Shown: positions 43,559 to 53,670, counted from the stretch's first letter. The stretch is DNA of 64,000 bases from G963662265 sp963668545 (GCA_963668545.1 OY764868.1:2232001-2296000); one strand, 5' to 3'. Numbers and translations: made by a program. The notes: generated by a model from the sequence alone, not told the origin.

Positions 43559-44707
43559 TCATTTATCCTCTGCTGCTGGTGTGTCCTTTATATGAAGGTC
43601 CATCTGGGGATAGGGGATCTCAATTTTATGCTTTTTAAATTCTCTCCATATCTCAAAGTTGTTCCAGGAATTTGCCGCATTTCTGTCTGCCACATCCCTT
43701 ACTGTTGTATAAAGGGTAAGGACTATTCCTGAATCTCCGAATTCCTTGAGACGGACCTCAGGAAATGTCTTTTTTTTAAGAAAGGGATTGCTTTCCCCTA
43801 TTCCCACAAGTATGTCCCTGGCAACATCCAGGTTGGTTTTATATGATACTGAAATAGGATTGCTGATAATAATGCTCTTGTCTGAATAACTGTCGTTGTA
43901 GATTACATCTGATATCAGCAGTGCATTGGGAATTATCAGAGTTTCATTCCAGAGAGTTGTAACCACTGTTGAAATAGTATTTATTCTTGTAATAAAACCC
44001 CTGTTTTCGCCCATTGTAATAAGATCGCCCACTTTTATGGGACGCGAAATTATTATTACTATACCTGCAAAAAAATTTGAGATGATGTTCTGGAGACCAA
44101 AACCGAGACCAAGACCCAGTACACCGAAGATCACTGCAATAGACGAGAGGTCTATTCCGATAATCGACAGTCCCACAAGTCCTGCAACAACTGTAATACC
44201 GAATTTGACAAGGTTTGCGAAAGTGAATTTCCTCTCATCAGTAATTGTATGGTTTTCTGATATTGAAGTATCTATAAGCCTGTAGGTTACCTTGCCGACC
44301 CAGGAGGCAAAATAGAAAACAGGAATCATCATCAGAATAGTAACAACAGAGATTTCAGTGCTTCCTGAAACAAAAAAGGGCTGATTAATCACATTAATGA
44401 TAAATGAAGTATATTTCGTTACCTGGGCCCCGAGGACTTTACCTGTAATCATAAAATACAGGATAAAAAGCGATATCCTCAGAAGAATTTTGATATATTT
44501 TGATGTCTTGTCCTTTACTGCATCTGAAAGTGACAGCTTTCTGATCCATTTAAGAATCAGTATTTTAAAAACCTTGTAAAGGAAAAAAGTGAGAAGAAGA
44601 GGAATCAGAAGCTTCAGAACTATCTCCAGAAGTGTCAGATCAAGTGTCTCGCCTTTGATTACTATTTTTGTTAAAAATATGTTTTTTAAAATCTCGCCGA
44701 TATTCAT
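43559..44707 (-). CDS. MscS-type mechanosensitive channel
   Basis: This 382-residue membrane protein has about five helices, the last being the pore helix (GLGLGFGLQNIISNFFAGIVIIISRPI), followed by the MscS beta domain (VGDLITMGENRGFITRINTISTVV) and an alpha/beta vestibule. It releases solutes under hypo-osmotic shock. It has extra N-terminal helices compared with E. coli MscS. It is transcribed alone. Confidence 0.9.
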   Translation of the reverse strand: MNIGEILKNIFLTKIVIKGETLDLTLLEIVLKLLIPLLLTFFLYKVFKILILKWIRKLSLSDAVKDKTSKYIKILLRISLFILYFMITGKVLGAQVTKYTSFIINVINQPFFVSGSTEISVVTILMMIPVFYFASWVGKVTYRLIDTSISENHTITDERKFTFANLVKFGITVVAGLVGLSIIGIDLSSIAVIFGVLGLGLGFGLQNIISNFFAGIVIIISRPIKVGDLITMGENRGFITRINTISTVVTTLWNETLIIPNALLISDVIYNDSYSDKSIIISNPISVSYKTNLDVARDILVGIGESNPFLKKKTFPEVRLKEFGDSGIVLTLYTTVRDVADRNAANSWNNFEIWREFKKHKIEIPYPQMDLHIKDTPAAEDK

Positions 44708-44854
44708 AATATATAGATATATAACAGTTTCAGGTTTATATCAACTTGTTATCCTGAGTTAATATAAAATGCATATTACAGCACAATTGATGAGAACAAT
44801 ATTTACTGTAATTATGTGTACTTTTTTTCAAATTTAATCTATATTGGGCGTGTT

Positions 44855-45133
44855 ATGAGTGTTTTTGAAATCATCATGCTTGCCTGCTTCGGAGCCGCAT
44901 GGCCTGCCTCTATCTGGAAATCCTGGAAATCAAAATCCACAAAAGGGAAAAGCATCCATTTTCTGATTATTATTGAGACAGGTTATATTGCGGGGATGCT
45001 TCATAAAATCTTCTATAACTTTGATCCTGTTTTTTATCTCTATATGCTTAATTTCATAATGGTAAGCATTGATATGATTATTTTCTTTGTAAATAAAAAA
45101 ACCGAAAACAGGATGCTGTTTACTGAAGAGTGA
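44855..45133 (+). CDS. Small PQ-loop-like membrane protein
   Basis: This 92-residue protein has three membrane helices. The stretch WPASIWKSWKSKSTKGKSIHF resembles the PQ-loop/SemiSWEET signature, with Pro at the helix 1 end and KGKS after it. SemiSWEETs move sugars as dimers; this function is inferred. I start at ATG 44855 because upstream codons in the frame add only a non-conserved hydrophobic tail. Confidence 0.6.
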   Translation: MSVFEIIMLACFGAAWPASIWKSWKSKSTKGKSIHFLIIIETGYIAGMLHKIFYNFDPVFYLYMLNFIMVSIDMIIFFVNKKTENRMLFTEE

Positions 45134-45136
45134 CAA

Positions 45137-45165
45137 GCGCCCGATTTTCCTGAAAAACCGGGCGC
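45137..45165. terminator. Bidirectional hairpin between convergent genes
   Basis: GCGCCCG (45137-45143) pairs with CGGGCGC (45159-45165), extended by four A-T pairs after one mismatch. No long T-run follows on either strand, so termination would depend on the strong stem. It lies between the stops of the small membrane protein gene and the RND operon. Confidence 0.55.
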
Positions 45166-45192
45166 AGATACTTCCGGATACAGGAAATTGAA

Positions 45193-45480
45193 TCAGTATT
45201 CAGAAAAAGGGATGCAGAAGCACCTTATCCCCTCTTCAGGGAAGCTCTCCCTTACAGAGTTCACGGCACTCTTCACTGAATCTCCGGTTTCTTCACTGCA
45301 GTATATTATCATTATAAAATTCTCTTCCGGCCAGACAGGATCTCCCATCTTGGGATCGCAGTATCCTGATCCGTGTACATTGTTGAGCTTTGTATAAAAC
45401 CTCCCTGCACCTGCTTTGACAAGGGCCTCCATAATATCCTCTTCAACTGCATTGTTGGCGATTATTTCAAACCTAAGCAT
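45193..45480 (-). CDS. PG0541-family transporter-associated PII-like protein
   Basis: This 95-residue protein has a ferredoxin-like/PII-like pattern: EIIANNAVEEDIMEALVKAGAGRFYT and EENFIMIIYCSEE. It contains NVHGSGYCDPKMGDPVWPEENF, characteristic of the small protein that ends RND operons in Bacteroidetes and spirochaetes. Its role is unknown, perhaps regulation of the pump. It overlaps the RND gene by 8 bases. Confidence 0.75.
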   Translation of the reverse strand: MLRFEIIANNAVEEDIMEALVKAGAGRFYTKLNNVHGSGYCDPKMGDPVWPEENFIMIIYCSEETGDSVKSAVNSVRESFPEEGIRCFCIPFSEY

Positions 45481-48400
45481 TTACAGCCTCCTCATTGTTC
45501 TTCCTGGAAAAAACAGAGACAATCTTTTTAACCAGGTCTCTGTCTGATGAGCCTGTATCAGGCAGTTCAGTCACTCTGTCTCCATCAGTATTCTTTTCCC
45601 TGTTAAGCAGTGAATAGACTGCAGGAGTTACAAAGAGGGTAATCAGCGAACTTACCGAAAGCCCCCCGATAATTGTCTGGGCAGTGGGCCTTACCATTGC
45701 AGTATCCCCGCCTGTTGAAAGTGCAAGGGGAAGCATTCCAAGTATGGTTGTAAATGTTGTCATCAGAATCGGTCTCAGCCGGCTTCCTGCAGCTTCCAGG
45801 CATGCATCATGTATATTCATTCCCCTGTTTTTAAGCCGGTTTGTATAATCTACAAGGACTATACCGTTGTTAACAACAAGCCCGACAAGGACGACAAGCC
45901 CCACTGCGGAAAAAAGGCTGAACGTGATACCGGTAAGTTTATAAAACCAGATAACCCCGATAAGCATCATAGGGACTGAAAAGAAAATTATGAAAGGGTC
46001 CTTAAAAGACTCAAACTGGCTCGCCATTACACCGAATACGAGTAGTGCTGCCATTATTAGAATAACAGCAAATGTATTTGTATAAGATTCAGTATCTTCA
46101 AAGTCCCCGCCGTATTCGATTGAAAAATCAGAATCAATTACAATATTGGCTGCTATCAGGTTTTTAATATCTGACAGAGCTGTGTTTGAAGGATATCCTG
46201 CAGCAAGATCCCCTGTAACATGAACAGTTCTTATCTCATCTTCACGTTTTATGGAAAGAGGGCCTTCGTTCTGGACAAGGGTGGCAATATTGGAAAGAGC
46301 GACACGGTCGCCTGATGAACTTATCACTGATATTTTATCAAGATCAGGAATATCTGTCCTGTCAGAATCCTGAAGTACAAGAAGAACATCATATTCATCT
46401 CCACCTTCCCTGTATGTAGTGGCTGTATTCCCTTTAATACTTGCCTTCACCTCATTTGCTATTGCTGAAACATTAATACCCAGAGAATATGCCCTGTCCC
46501 TGTCTATTTCAATTTCAAACTGGGGGATTCCCTTGTCCATGTCTGTTTCAGAATCAGTAATCCCGGGAAGGTTTTCCCTGATAAGATCAAGGATTTCATC
46601 GGAGACAGAAACAGCCTTATCAAGATTATCTGATTTTACGAGTATATCTACAGGACTGGAATTACCCATTCTTCTCCTCCCTGCCGAAAAAGAGAATTCA
46701 GCATCAGGAAAAGATGAAAAATATTTCCGCATCGTTGTCTTTATTTCGCTGTCTGTATCAGCACCTTTTTCATCAGAAAGCATAATTTCAATATTTCCCT
46801 TATAGCTTAAAACACTGCCCATTCTCTGCGAGGTTCCGGCAGTAATTACAATATCCTTGTATCTGCTTATTTCCTTTTCAGCTATCGCCTGAAGCTGCTG
46901 AAGAACTTCATCAGTCCGTTCCACAGTACTTCCGGGTGGAAGTACAACTTCAACCTTTACGGAATCCTCATCCATTCTGGGGGTCAGCTCTATTCCCAGA
47001 GATGAAAACTGCTGAAGAGAAACAATAAGCAGAAGTATTGTTGCAAAGACAGTAAGCCCCCTGTTTTCGAGAACACCGGAGAGAGCTTTCCTGTATAATT
47101 TTTCAAGCAGGTGCTGCCCGGATGAGAGAGTCTGCTCAAGTGAAGCAAGGTACCTGTTTTTAACAGGTCTCTGCTTTGGTGTGTATATTTTAATGTAACG
47201 GCTGCAGAGAACCGGAACTATGGTAAGCGCAACAACAAGAGATACAAGAAGGGAAATAACAATTGTAAAAACAAGATCCATAAAGACCTGCCCCATCATT
47301 CCAAGGTCATTCCTGAAAATAATTATAGGAAGAAATACGCAGATTGTTGTAAGGTTTGATGCAATTATAGACATATACATTTCATGGCTGCCGAGCGCTG
47401 CCGCTGTTTTCAGCTTTGTACCCCTTTCCCTGTACTGGTAGATATTCTCAAGAATTACTATTGCACCGTCTACAATCATTCCAAGACCCAGGATAAGACC
47501 TGCAAGTGTCATCATGTTGAGGGTAAGATCAAAGAAATACATGCACATAACTGTAACAAGCATGGAAACAGGAATTGAAATTCCGATAATAAAGGTACTC
47601 CTTATATTTCTCAGGAAAACCAGAAGTATAAGCATTGCAAGGACCAGGCCCTGTATTGCAGACTGAATTACAGTATTAAGCACACTGCCGATCATTTTTG
47701 TTGAGTCATAAAGTACTTCCACTTTTACACCAGCAGGAAGTGTTCTGTTAACTTCATCAAGAGAAGCAATTACCCCCCTGGCTACATTAACACTGTTGGA
47801 ACCGCTTTCCTTTTGGACCTCAATATAGACTCCGCTTTCCGAATTGATTTTTACAATTGATTCAGTATCTTCATAACCGGGAAACACTTCAGCAATATCG
47901 CCGAGCCTTATCACATTCCTGCTGTTCAGTGATCCGTCACCCTCAACACCTGACTTTAGTGCAATAATTGTATCTCTTATTTCTTCTACAGAACTGAACT
48001 CCCCGTCTGTACGGATATAATAATCAAGACTTCCCCGTTCTATTGTACCGCCGCCTACCTGGACATTCTGACCGGCAAGTGCTGATGATACAGAAGTCAT
48101 TGTAAGCCCGTAAGCTTCGAGCCTGTTCTGGGAAACTTCAACCCGGATTACAGAATCCCTCCCTCCCATTACAGTGCTTGTTGAAACACCGTTTATTCTT
48201 TCGATTTTTGACTGTATATCATTGTCTGCAATTTCCTTCAGCTCTTCAGGTGTTTTATTTCCTGTAACAACAAGATTCAGAATTGCTTCCTGGGAAGGGT
48301 CAATTTTAAAGGTAATCGGGGAATCAGCATCATCAGGCAGGCGGCTGCTGACAATTTCCAGCTGGTCCCTGATATCATCGAGTGCTTCGTTAAGGTCTTT

Positions 48401-48694
48401 TGAATAATCAAACTCCATCACAATGCTGCTTGATCCTTCACTTGAAGTTGATGTCATCTGTTCAAGATCACTGACATTGGCAAGCTGCCCTTCAAGAACC
48501 ATTGTCAGGTTCTTCTCAACCTCTTCAGCCCCTGCGCCGTCATATGAAGTTTTAACAAGCACTACAGGGGGATTAATCGAAGGAAACATATCAAGAGCTA
48601 TTTTCGGCACCATAAACATTGCAAGGCTTATGAGAAGCGCAAAAACTATTATAATTGTAACCGGACGGTTTATAACTCTCTGTGTAAAAGTCAT
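45473..48694 (-). CDS. RND-family efflux pump inner-membrane subunit
   Basis: This 1073-residue pump of the AcrB type has twelve membrane helices in two halves with two large periplasmic loops. In helix 4 the proton-relay motif is VDGAIVILEN, one Asp where AcrB has two. Helix 10 has VNNGIVLVDYTNRL. It probably exports drugs, lipids or other toxic compounds. ATG shares one base with the adaptor stop (TAATG). A Gly-rich ribosome site GAGGGGGG precedes it. Confidence 0.92.
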   Translation of the reverse strand: MTFTQRVINRPVTIIIVFALLISLAMFMVPKIALDMFPSINPPVVLVKTSYDGAGAEEVEKNLTMVLEGQLANVSDLEQMTSTSSEGSSSIVMEFDYSKDLNEALDDIRDQLEIVSSRLPDDADSPITFKIDPSQEAILNLVVTGNKTPEELKEIADNDIQSKIERINGVSTSTVMGGRDSVIRVEVSQNRLEAYGLTMTSVSSALAGQNVQVGGGTIERGSLDYYIRTDGEFSSVEEIRDTIIALKSGVEGDGSLNSRNVIRLGDIAEVFPGYEDTESIVKINSESGVYIEVQKESGSNSVNVARGVIASLDEVNRTLPAGVKVEVLYDSTKMIGSVLNTVIQSAIQGLVLAMLILLVFLRNIRSTFIIGISIPVSMLVTVMCMYFFDLTLNMMTLAGLILGLGMIVDGAIVILENIYQYRERGTKLKTAAALGSHEMYMSIIASNLTTICVFLPIIIFRNDLGMMGQVFMDLVFTIVISLLVSLVVALTIVPVLCSRYIKIYTPKQRPVKNRYLASLEQTLSSGQHLLEKLYRKALSGVLENRGLTVFATILLLIVSLQQFSSLGIELTPRMDEDSVKVEVVLPPGSTVERTDEVLQQLQAIAEKEISRYKDIVITAGTSQRMGSVLSYKGNIEIMLSDEKGADTDSEIKTTMRKYFSSFPDAEFSFSAGRRRMGNSSPVDILVKSDNLDKAVSVSDEILDLIRENLPGITDSETDMDKGIPQFEIEIDRDRAYSLGINVSAIANEVKASIKGNTATTYREGGDEYDVLLVLQDSDRTDIPDLDKISVISSSGDRVALSNIATLVQNEGPLSIKREDEIRTVHVTGDLAAGYPSNTALSDIKNLIAANIVIDSDFSIEYGGDFEDTESYTNTFAVILIMAALLVFGVMASQFESFKDPFIIFFSVPMMLIGVIWFYKLTGITFSLFSAVGLVVLVGLVVNNGIVLVDYTNRLKNRGMNIHDACLEAAGSRLRPILMTTFTTILGMLPLALSTGGDTAMVRPTAQTIIGGLSVSSLITLFVTPAVYSLLNREKNTDGDRVTELPDTGSSDRDLVKKIVSVFSRKNNEEAVNA

Positions 48695-49716
48695 TACATA
48701 CCCCCCTCAACAACCCTGACAGAAGATCCCCCGCTTATAATGTTCTGCCCCCGGACTATTACAGAATCCTCTTCTGTAAGCCCGCTCCTGATCTCAGCCC
48801 GGCTTGATGACTTGAGTCCTGTTTCAATATATTTAACCGCTGCTTTTCCCCTTTCCTCTGTGTAGACAAATTCCCCTTTTTCATTGCTGAGTACTGCGGA
48901 AAGGGGGACTGTCAGAACATTATCAGCCTTCCTTGTATAAATAAGAACTGAAGCAAACATACCTGATTTCATCCGTTCTTCACCAGCATCAGCTGCAGCA
49001 AGCTTTACTTCAAGTGTTCTTGAATCAGGATCAATAACAGGACTCACTTCTGTAACCTGAACCGGAATATATTCGCCTTTGTATGGTGCAAGTTCAGCTT
49101 TACCTTCAAGACCTGTTTTAATCCAGGTAATCTCCTTCTCAGGGATAAAGACCTTTATCTGAAGCCGGGAGAGGTCTCCCACTTGGGCAATTGAACTTGC
49201 GGTACTCACTGTGTCGCCTATACTCCCCGGCAGCCTTGTTACAGTACCGGTAATAGTTGATTCGACAGGACTTGCCTCATATACGGTACCGGGTTTTGAA
49301 GGATCAATTTTGGCGATTATATCACCCTTTGAAACATGATCACCGATGGACACATATCTTTTAACAAGTTTACCCGATGTATCCGGATATATTTCAACAC
49401 TGGTCTCTGCTGTAATATCACCGTTTACCTTGATATATTCCCTTATCTCAGCTGTTTCAGGTTTTTCAGTAATTACAGAAAAAACAGTTTCAGCTTCATT
49501 CATTCCTGCCTCTCCAGGTTTATTATTACCAGCCCGTCCCCCCGGGATTCCTGTCTTCCCTTGAGCTGACGGTCTGCCTTCTGAAGAAACAGAAGCAGGT
49601 CTGCTTCCTTGTGAACCTGTATTTATATTTTTTAAAGCAACAGAGCCTGTCAAAACTGCAATTGAAAGAACAAGGACAAGCCTTGTAAAATTTCCTGTTT
49701 TTTTAATCTTTCCCAT
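48694..49716 (-). CDS. RND periplasmic adaptor (membrane fusion protein)
   Basis: This 340-residue adaptor has a signal anchor (LVLVLSIAVLTGSVAL), a Ser/Gly/Pro-rich linker and a lipoyl-like domain (VKRYVSIGDHVSKGDIIAKIDPS). A beta-barrel and the membrane-proximal domain (VLTVPLSAVLSNEKGEFVY) follow. The helical hairpin is very short or missing, as in several spirochaete and Bacteroidetes adaptors. The gene abuts tolC upstream and rnd downstream. Confidence 0.9.
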   Translation of the reverse strand: MGKIKKTGNFTRLVLVLSIAVLTGSVALKNINTGSQGSRPASVSSEGRPSAQGKTGIPGGRAGNNKPGEAGMNEAETVFSVITEKPETAEIREYIKVNGDITAETSVEIYPDTSGKLVKRYVSIGDHVSKGDIIAKIDPSKPGTVYEASPVESTITGTVTRLPGSIGDTVSTASSIAQVGDLSRLQIKVFIPEKEITWIKTGLEGKAELAPYKGEYIPVQVTEVSPVIDPDSRTLEVKLAAADAGEERMKSGMFASVLIYTRKADNVLTVPLSAVLSNEKGEFVYTEERGKAAVKYIETGLKSSSRAEIRSGLTEEDSVIVRGQNIISGGSSVRVVEGGM

Positions 49717-51123
49717 TTATTTTCCGCTCCTTTTCAGTGTTTCGATATCAGTATTTAAGAGGTATGCAAGATCAGATACTGCAGACCTGTAATTGTAAAG
49801 ACTTGTAAGATAATTCTGTTCAGCTGTCTCCCACTCCTGCCTGGCCTCGTCTACTTCAAGACTTTCAGCTGTCCCGCTTTTGAAAGACTCTTCAGTCATT
49901 TCGTAGGAAAGTACTGCAAGTTCCCTGTTGAGTCTTGATACATTAAGGTTCTCCTTATATGTATCAATTCCGAGAACAGAGGTAATGATTTCTTTTTCCT
50001 TTGCTTCAACAAGATCAGCGTGATTAAGACGTGATTTTTCCAGAGAGTCTTCTGCAGATTTCTGCTGCTGTTTTTCAGCAGAAAAGCCCAGAAGCGGATT
50101 GGGAGACCAGGAAAGGGAGAGAGTCAGCGCAGCAGTATCTGTCCATTCCCCGCTGTTCAATGACAAAACAGATGTAGAGGGTAAATTTTCCGAAAAATCG
50201 TTAAGTGTGTTTTTATAGCTTCCGGAAACAGAGAAAACAGGAATGCTGTTTGCTTTTTTTATCCCCTCGGCAACAGATTCATTATATGAAACTGATTTCT
50301 CACTGCTTTTTACTTCAGGCAGATTATCGAGGAATAAAGAGATGAGTTTATCAGAATCAAGATCGATAGTATCTATTTCCAGTTTACCAGACAGTTTAAC
50401 AGTCCTGCTCTTCTCAATTCCCAGAAGGTCTTTAAAGCTTGTTAAAGTATTTTCATAATCCAGTTTCGCGCTTGTAATTCCCGGTTTCCGGTTTTCAGCT
50501 GCAATCTGCGACTGGAGAAGCTGAAGCTCTGATGCAAGTCCGTTTCTGAAATTAACCTCTGTCTGCCTGTACTGTTTTTCTGCAAGAGACAGGGCCTTTT
50601 CCTTGATCTCTATGTTTTTCTCCGATGCAAGAAGATAATAGAAAAGTTTTTCAGCACTGCTTACAACAGCATCTGTCGACATTTCAAGGCTTATCTTCTT
50701 AATCTCTTCAGAGAGGGATTTCTGCTTCATGTTTTCCCTCAATGCAGGATTGAGAGAAAAGGAAAGGGAAGCTGAATACTCCGCATTGAAGGGATTTTCC
50801 CCTGCTGAAAAAGAATCGGAATCTCCTGCAGTATTAACTCCCGCTCCCAAATTCAGTCTCGGCAGGAGTTCGTTCCATGAATAATCTGAAAGCCTTTCAG
50901 CCTCTTCATAATCAATCCTGCTTCTTTTCAGTTCCCTGCTGTAGGCAAGTGCCATTTCAACAGCAGTGTCCCTGGTAATCACAAGCTCAGGACCTTCTCC
51001 AACCGAGAGCCTGCTGTCAGGCACAGTCTGTAAATTTTCAGAATAAACCTGAAAACCTGAAAAAACAAAAAACAGCATGACTGCAGTCTGTATAATATGA
51101 TTTTTTTTATTCTCTCTTTTCAT
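49717..51123 (-). CDS. TolC-family outer membrane efflux protein
   Basis: This 468-residue exported protein has a signal (IIQTAVMLFFVFSGFQVYS). Two internal repeats of long helices and strands follow the TolC plan, for example VTRDTAVEMALAYSRELKRS-like TRDTAVEMALAYS and YRQTEVNFRNGLASELQLLQSQI. It forms the outer-membrane channel for the RND pump downstream. It is first in the operon tolC-adaptor-rnd-PG0541. Confidence 0.9.
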   Translation of the reverse strand: MKRENKKNHIIQTAVMLFFVFSGFQVYSENLQTVPDSRLSVGEGPELVITRDTAVEMALAYSRELKRSRIDYEEAERLSDYSWNELLPRLNLGAGVNTAGDSDSFSAGENPFNAEYSASLSFSLNPALRENMKQKSLSEEIKKISLEMSTDAVVSSAEKLFYYLLASEKNIEIKEKALSLAEKQYRQTEVNFRNGLASELQLLQSQIAAENRKPGITSAKLDYENTLTSFKDLLGIEKSRTVKLSGKLEIDTIDLDSDKLISLFLDNLPEVKSSEKSVSYNESVAEGIKKANSIPVFSVSGSYKNTLNDFSENLPSTSVLSLNSGEWTDTAALTLSLSWSPNPLLGFSAEKQQQKSAEDSLEKSRLNHADLVEAKEKEIITSVLGIDTYKENLNVSRLNRELAVLSYEMTEESFKSGTAESLEVDEARQEWETAEQNYLTSLYNYRSAVSDLAYLLNTDIETLKRSGK

Positions 51124-51316
51124 AAGTCCGGTAAATGTGTCTTTTTAAGTTATTCAAAAAGCAGACACATCAGCTGCCTCCTTGATATGTTATAAAAGGA
51201 TTATGATGCAGCAGAACTTAAAATATCAGTGAAGAGAGTTACTTTATCATGTGACTTTTGTCATCAATTTCAGATGTGCTTTTATGACTTTTCGCCGTTT
51301 TATCTGTTTTTATATG

Positions 51317-51325
51317 TGGTATAAT
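51317..51325 (+). promoter_or_regulatory. Extended -10 promoter of the two-component pair
   Basis: TGG followed by TATAAT (51320-51325) places transcription start near 51332, only about three bases before the ATG at 51335. This suggests a leaderless or nearly leaderless mRNA. Confidence 0.55.
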
Positions 51326-51334
51326 ATGGCTGCT

Positions 51335-52582
51335 ATGACCAGGATTAAAGAACTTACAGTATCAAACCAGAACCTTATAAGGGTGTTTCTTGTAACTGCC
51401 TATATGGGGATACACTCCCCCCTCTTTTTAAGGTATTTTATAGAGAGAAATGCCGATGAGGCAGTTTTCAAAATTTTCCCCCTCATAACATTATTGTGTG
51501 CAATATTTATATTGATACTTGAATACACAGAATACTTCATCTGGAAATATGAAACACCGGTAAAAATAAAATATATATTATTTGCGCTAAGATCTATTCC
51601 GCTAACTCTGCTTTTTTTCCTGAGAAGCACAGATCTTTATGCGTATCTTTTCGGACCTCTTGTTATTTTCTATGCTGTTTTTGTTTTCAGGAAAGGAATA
51701 CGGGAAATAGTATTGCTTGTAATTATAATTATTTCTTTAATAATCCCGTATTACGCACTTGTACCATCACACTTCAGGGAAAGGCCATCAGACATTTTTA
51801 AAATTTTCATGGACATACTGAGGTTTTTCAAGGTTGTCTTTTTCTACGTAATGGGATTTCTGCTTCTGGAGGAAAAAAAGAGTACAGTTAAAAACATGGA
51901 GCTGATGAATGAACTTAAAAGTTCAAATGAAAAAATCAGGGAGTATGCAAGCCGGATAGCTGATACAGTTGCTGTAGAGGAGAGAAACCGTCTTGCAAGG
52001 GATATCCACGACAGCATAGGGCATTACCTTACTGCAACAAATATACAGCTGGCAAAGGCAAAAGCATTTTTCACTATTAACCCTGAAGAAGCCCTGAAAG
52101 CAATTGAAAACGCACAGCGGACAGCAAAGGAAGCTATGGATGATGTCAGGGATTCCGTAGGAAGCCTGAAGGATATGGAAAATTTCAAGTTCAGCGACAC
52201 CCTTGGTAATGTAATCAGGAGAATTGAGGGGAACGGGGCAGAAATAAACTATAATATAAAAGGGGATGATTCGGGATGCAGCTATGCAGTAAAACTTGCA
52301 CTTTACAGGGTCATACAGGAAGCACTTACCAACGCAGTCAGGTATTCGGGGGGGAGCACAATAAATATATCTGTACTGTTTGAAGATGAAAAAGCAAAAG
52401 CTGTAATCAAGGACAACGGCAGGGGGTTCGATACAGAATCAGTCCCGGAAACATCATCGGGCCTTGCAGGCATCTGGCAGAGAATTGAACTTGTAAGGGG
52501 TCAGGTTGATATAAGCTCTGTAATCGGAAAGGGAACAGTAATTTCTGTTTCTGCTCCCTTTGATCCTGTTTCAACAGAATAG
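51335..52582 (+). CDS. NarL-type membrane sensor histidine kinase
   Basis: The protein is about 415 residues long. Five or six membrane helices (about 15-185) and a short coiled coil are followed by a HisKA_3 dimerisation domain with RLARDIHDSIGH (phospho-His) and an HATPase (about 315-410: ALTNAVRYSGG, DNGRGFD). The frame is open upstream to 51251, but the promoter hexamer lies inside that part, so I start at ATG 51335; ATG 51326 is an alternative. Its partner regulator gene follows after 33 bases. Confidence 0.85.
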   Translation: MTRIKELTVSNQNLIRVFLVTAYMGIHSPLFLRYFIERNADEAVFKIFPLITLLCAIFILILEYTEYFIWKYETPVKIKYILFALRSIPLTLLFFLRSTDLYAYLFGPLVIFYAVFVFRKGIREIVLLVIIIISLIIPYYALVPSHFRERPSDIFKIFMDILRFFKVVFFYVMGFLLLEEKKSTVKNMELMNELKSSNEKIREYASRIADTVAVEERNRLARDIHDSIGHYLTATNIQLAKAKAFFTINPEEALKAIENAQRTAKEAMDDVRDSVGSLKDMENFKFSDTLGNVIRRIEGNGAEINYNIKGDDSGCSYAVKLALYRVIQEALTNAVRYSGGSTINISVLFEDEKAKAVIKDNGRGFDTESVPETSSGLAGIWQRIELVRGQVDISSVIGKGTVISVSAPFDPVSTE

Positions 52583-52615
52583 GGTAATTTTAATCTGTAC
52601 AGGAGTTGCAGGAAT

Positions 52616-53302
52616 ATGGGAAATATAATCAAACTTCTTATTGTGGATGACCAGAGCCTTATAAGGGACGGGATTGCATCCCTCTTGTCCCTTCAGGAAA
52701 ATATATCAATATCAGGGACAGCATCAAACGGAAAAGAGGCAGTTGAAAAAGCAGAACAGCTCAAACCTGATGTGATTCTCATGGATATAAGAATGCCGGT
52801 TATGGACGGAATAGCAGCAGCAGAAACAATAATAAGGGAAGGCTACTGCAGCAGAATAATAATGCTTACCACATTTGATGATGATGAATATATTATTAAA
52901 TCACTTAAAGCGGGGGCTGTAGGATACCTTCTAAAAGATATCCCTGATACAGAACTTGCACAGGCTGTAAAACTTGCCTGCCAGGGGATATACCAGCTGG
53001 CAGATTCTGCAGCCGGAAAACTTGTCGGGAATATCAGACACAATGAAATTATTTCCGAGGCAGGTCTCACTGAAGATGACAAGGAACTGCTTGAAATAAT
53101 AAAAGCCATGCCGGAAAGGGAAAGAGATGTACTTGCAGAAATTTCCAGGGGACTGACAAACAGGGAGATTGCCGAGACATTATACTTAAGCGAGGGCACA
53201 GTAAAAAATTATGTATCGAACATACTTACAGCGCTTGATCTCAGGGACAGGACACAGGCAGCCCTGCTTGCCTATAAGCTGGGATTTGCAGACAGGGAAT
53301 AA
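52616..53302 (+). CDS. NarL/FixJ-family response regulator
   Basis: This 228-residue DNA-binding regulator has a receiver domain (about 1-120, VDDQSLIRDG, phospho-Asp in LMDIRMP, Lys in YLLKDIP) and a LuxR-type helix-turn-helix (about 165-225, LTNREIAETLYLSEGTVKNYVSNIL). AGGAG lies before the ATG. It is paired with the kinase upstream. The RND operon diverges from this pair, so it is a possible target, but no binding site is recognised. Confidence 0.92.
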   Translation: MGNIIKLLIVDDQSLIRDGIASLLSLQENISISGTASNGKEAVEKAEQLKPDVILMDIRMPVMDGIAAAETIIREGYCSRIIMLTTFDDDEYIIKSLKAGAVGYLLKDIPDTELAQAVKLACQGIYQLADSAAGKLVGNIRHNEIISEAGLTEDDKELLEIIKAMPERERDVLAEISRGLTNREIAETLYLSEGTVKNYVSNILTALDLRDRTQAALLAYKLGFADRE

Positions 53303-53334
53303 ACCGCCGATTATTATTTCTTTTACCAGTTTTT

Positions 53335-53670
53335 TTATTCATCCTTAACAGAATACCGGTCTTTTTCAGCGAAGAAAGATATATCCGCGTAACCGGCATA
53401 TATTCTGCCGCTGTGCTTCACACCGGATGGGATGTAGTACCTGTCCCCTTTAGTATAGGTTTTCCTTTCACCGCCTATAACAAGGTCTATCATTCCTTCA
53501 AGCACAATTCCGTACTGGCTTTCATGCGAATGCTCAGGAAGGTCTGTGTCTTTATCAAATTCCATGAAAAGGATCTGGTGGTTCGACCCCTGAGAAAGGT
53601 AGGCTTTAAGCCCTTCAATCGGGATATCTGCGAGCGGCAGATTCTTCACTGCATCCGGAAATATCTCCAT
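53335..53670 (-). CDS. Cupin-domain protein
   Basis: This 111-residue single-domain cupin has motif 1 LPEHSHESQYGIVLEG and motif 2 GDRYYIPSGVKHSG, which supply two His, a Glu-like position and a final His for a metal. Such proteins can be isomerases, dioxygenases or ligand sensors; the function is unknown. It is convergent with the two-component genes and follows the tyrS terminator. Confidence 0.8.
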   Translation of the reverse strand: MEIFPDAVKNLPLADIPIEGLKAYLSQGSNHQILFMEFDKDTDLPEHSHESQYGIVLEGMIDLVIGGERKTYTKGDRYYIPSGVKHSGRIYAGYADISFFAEKDRYSVKDE

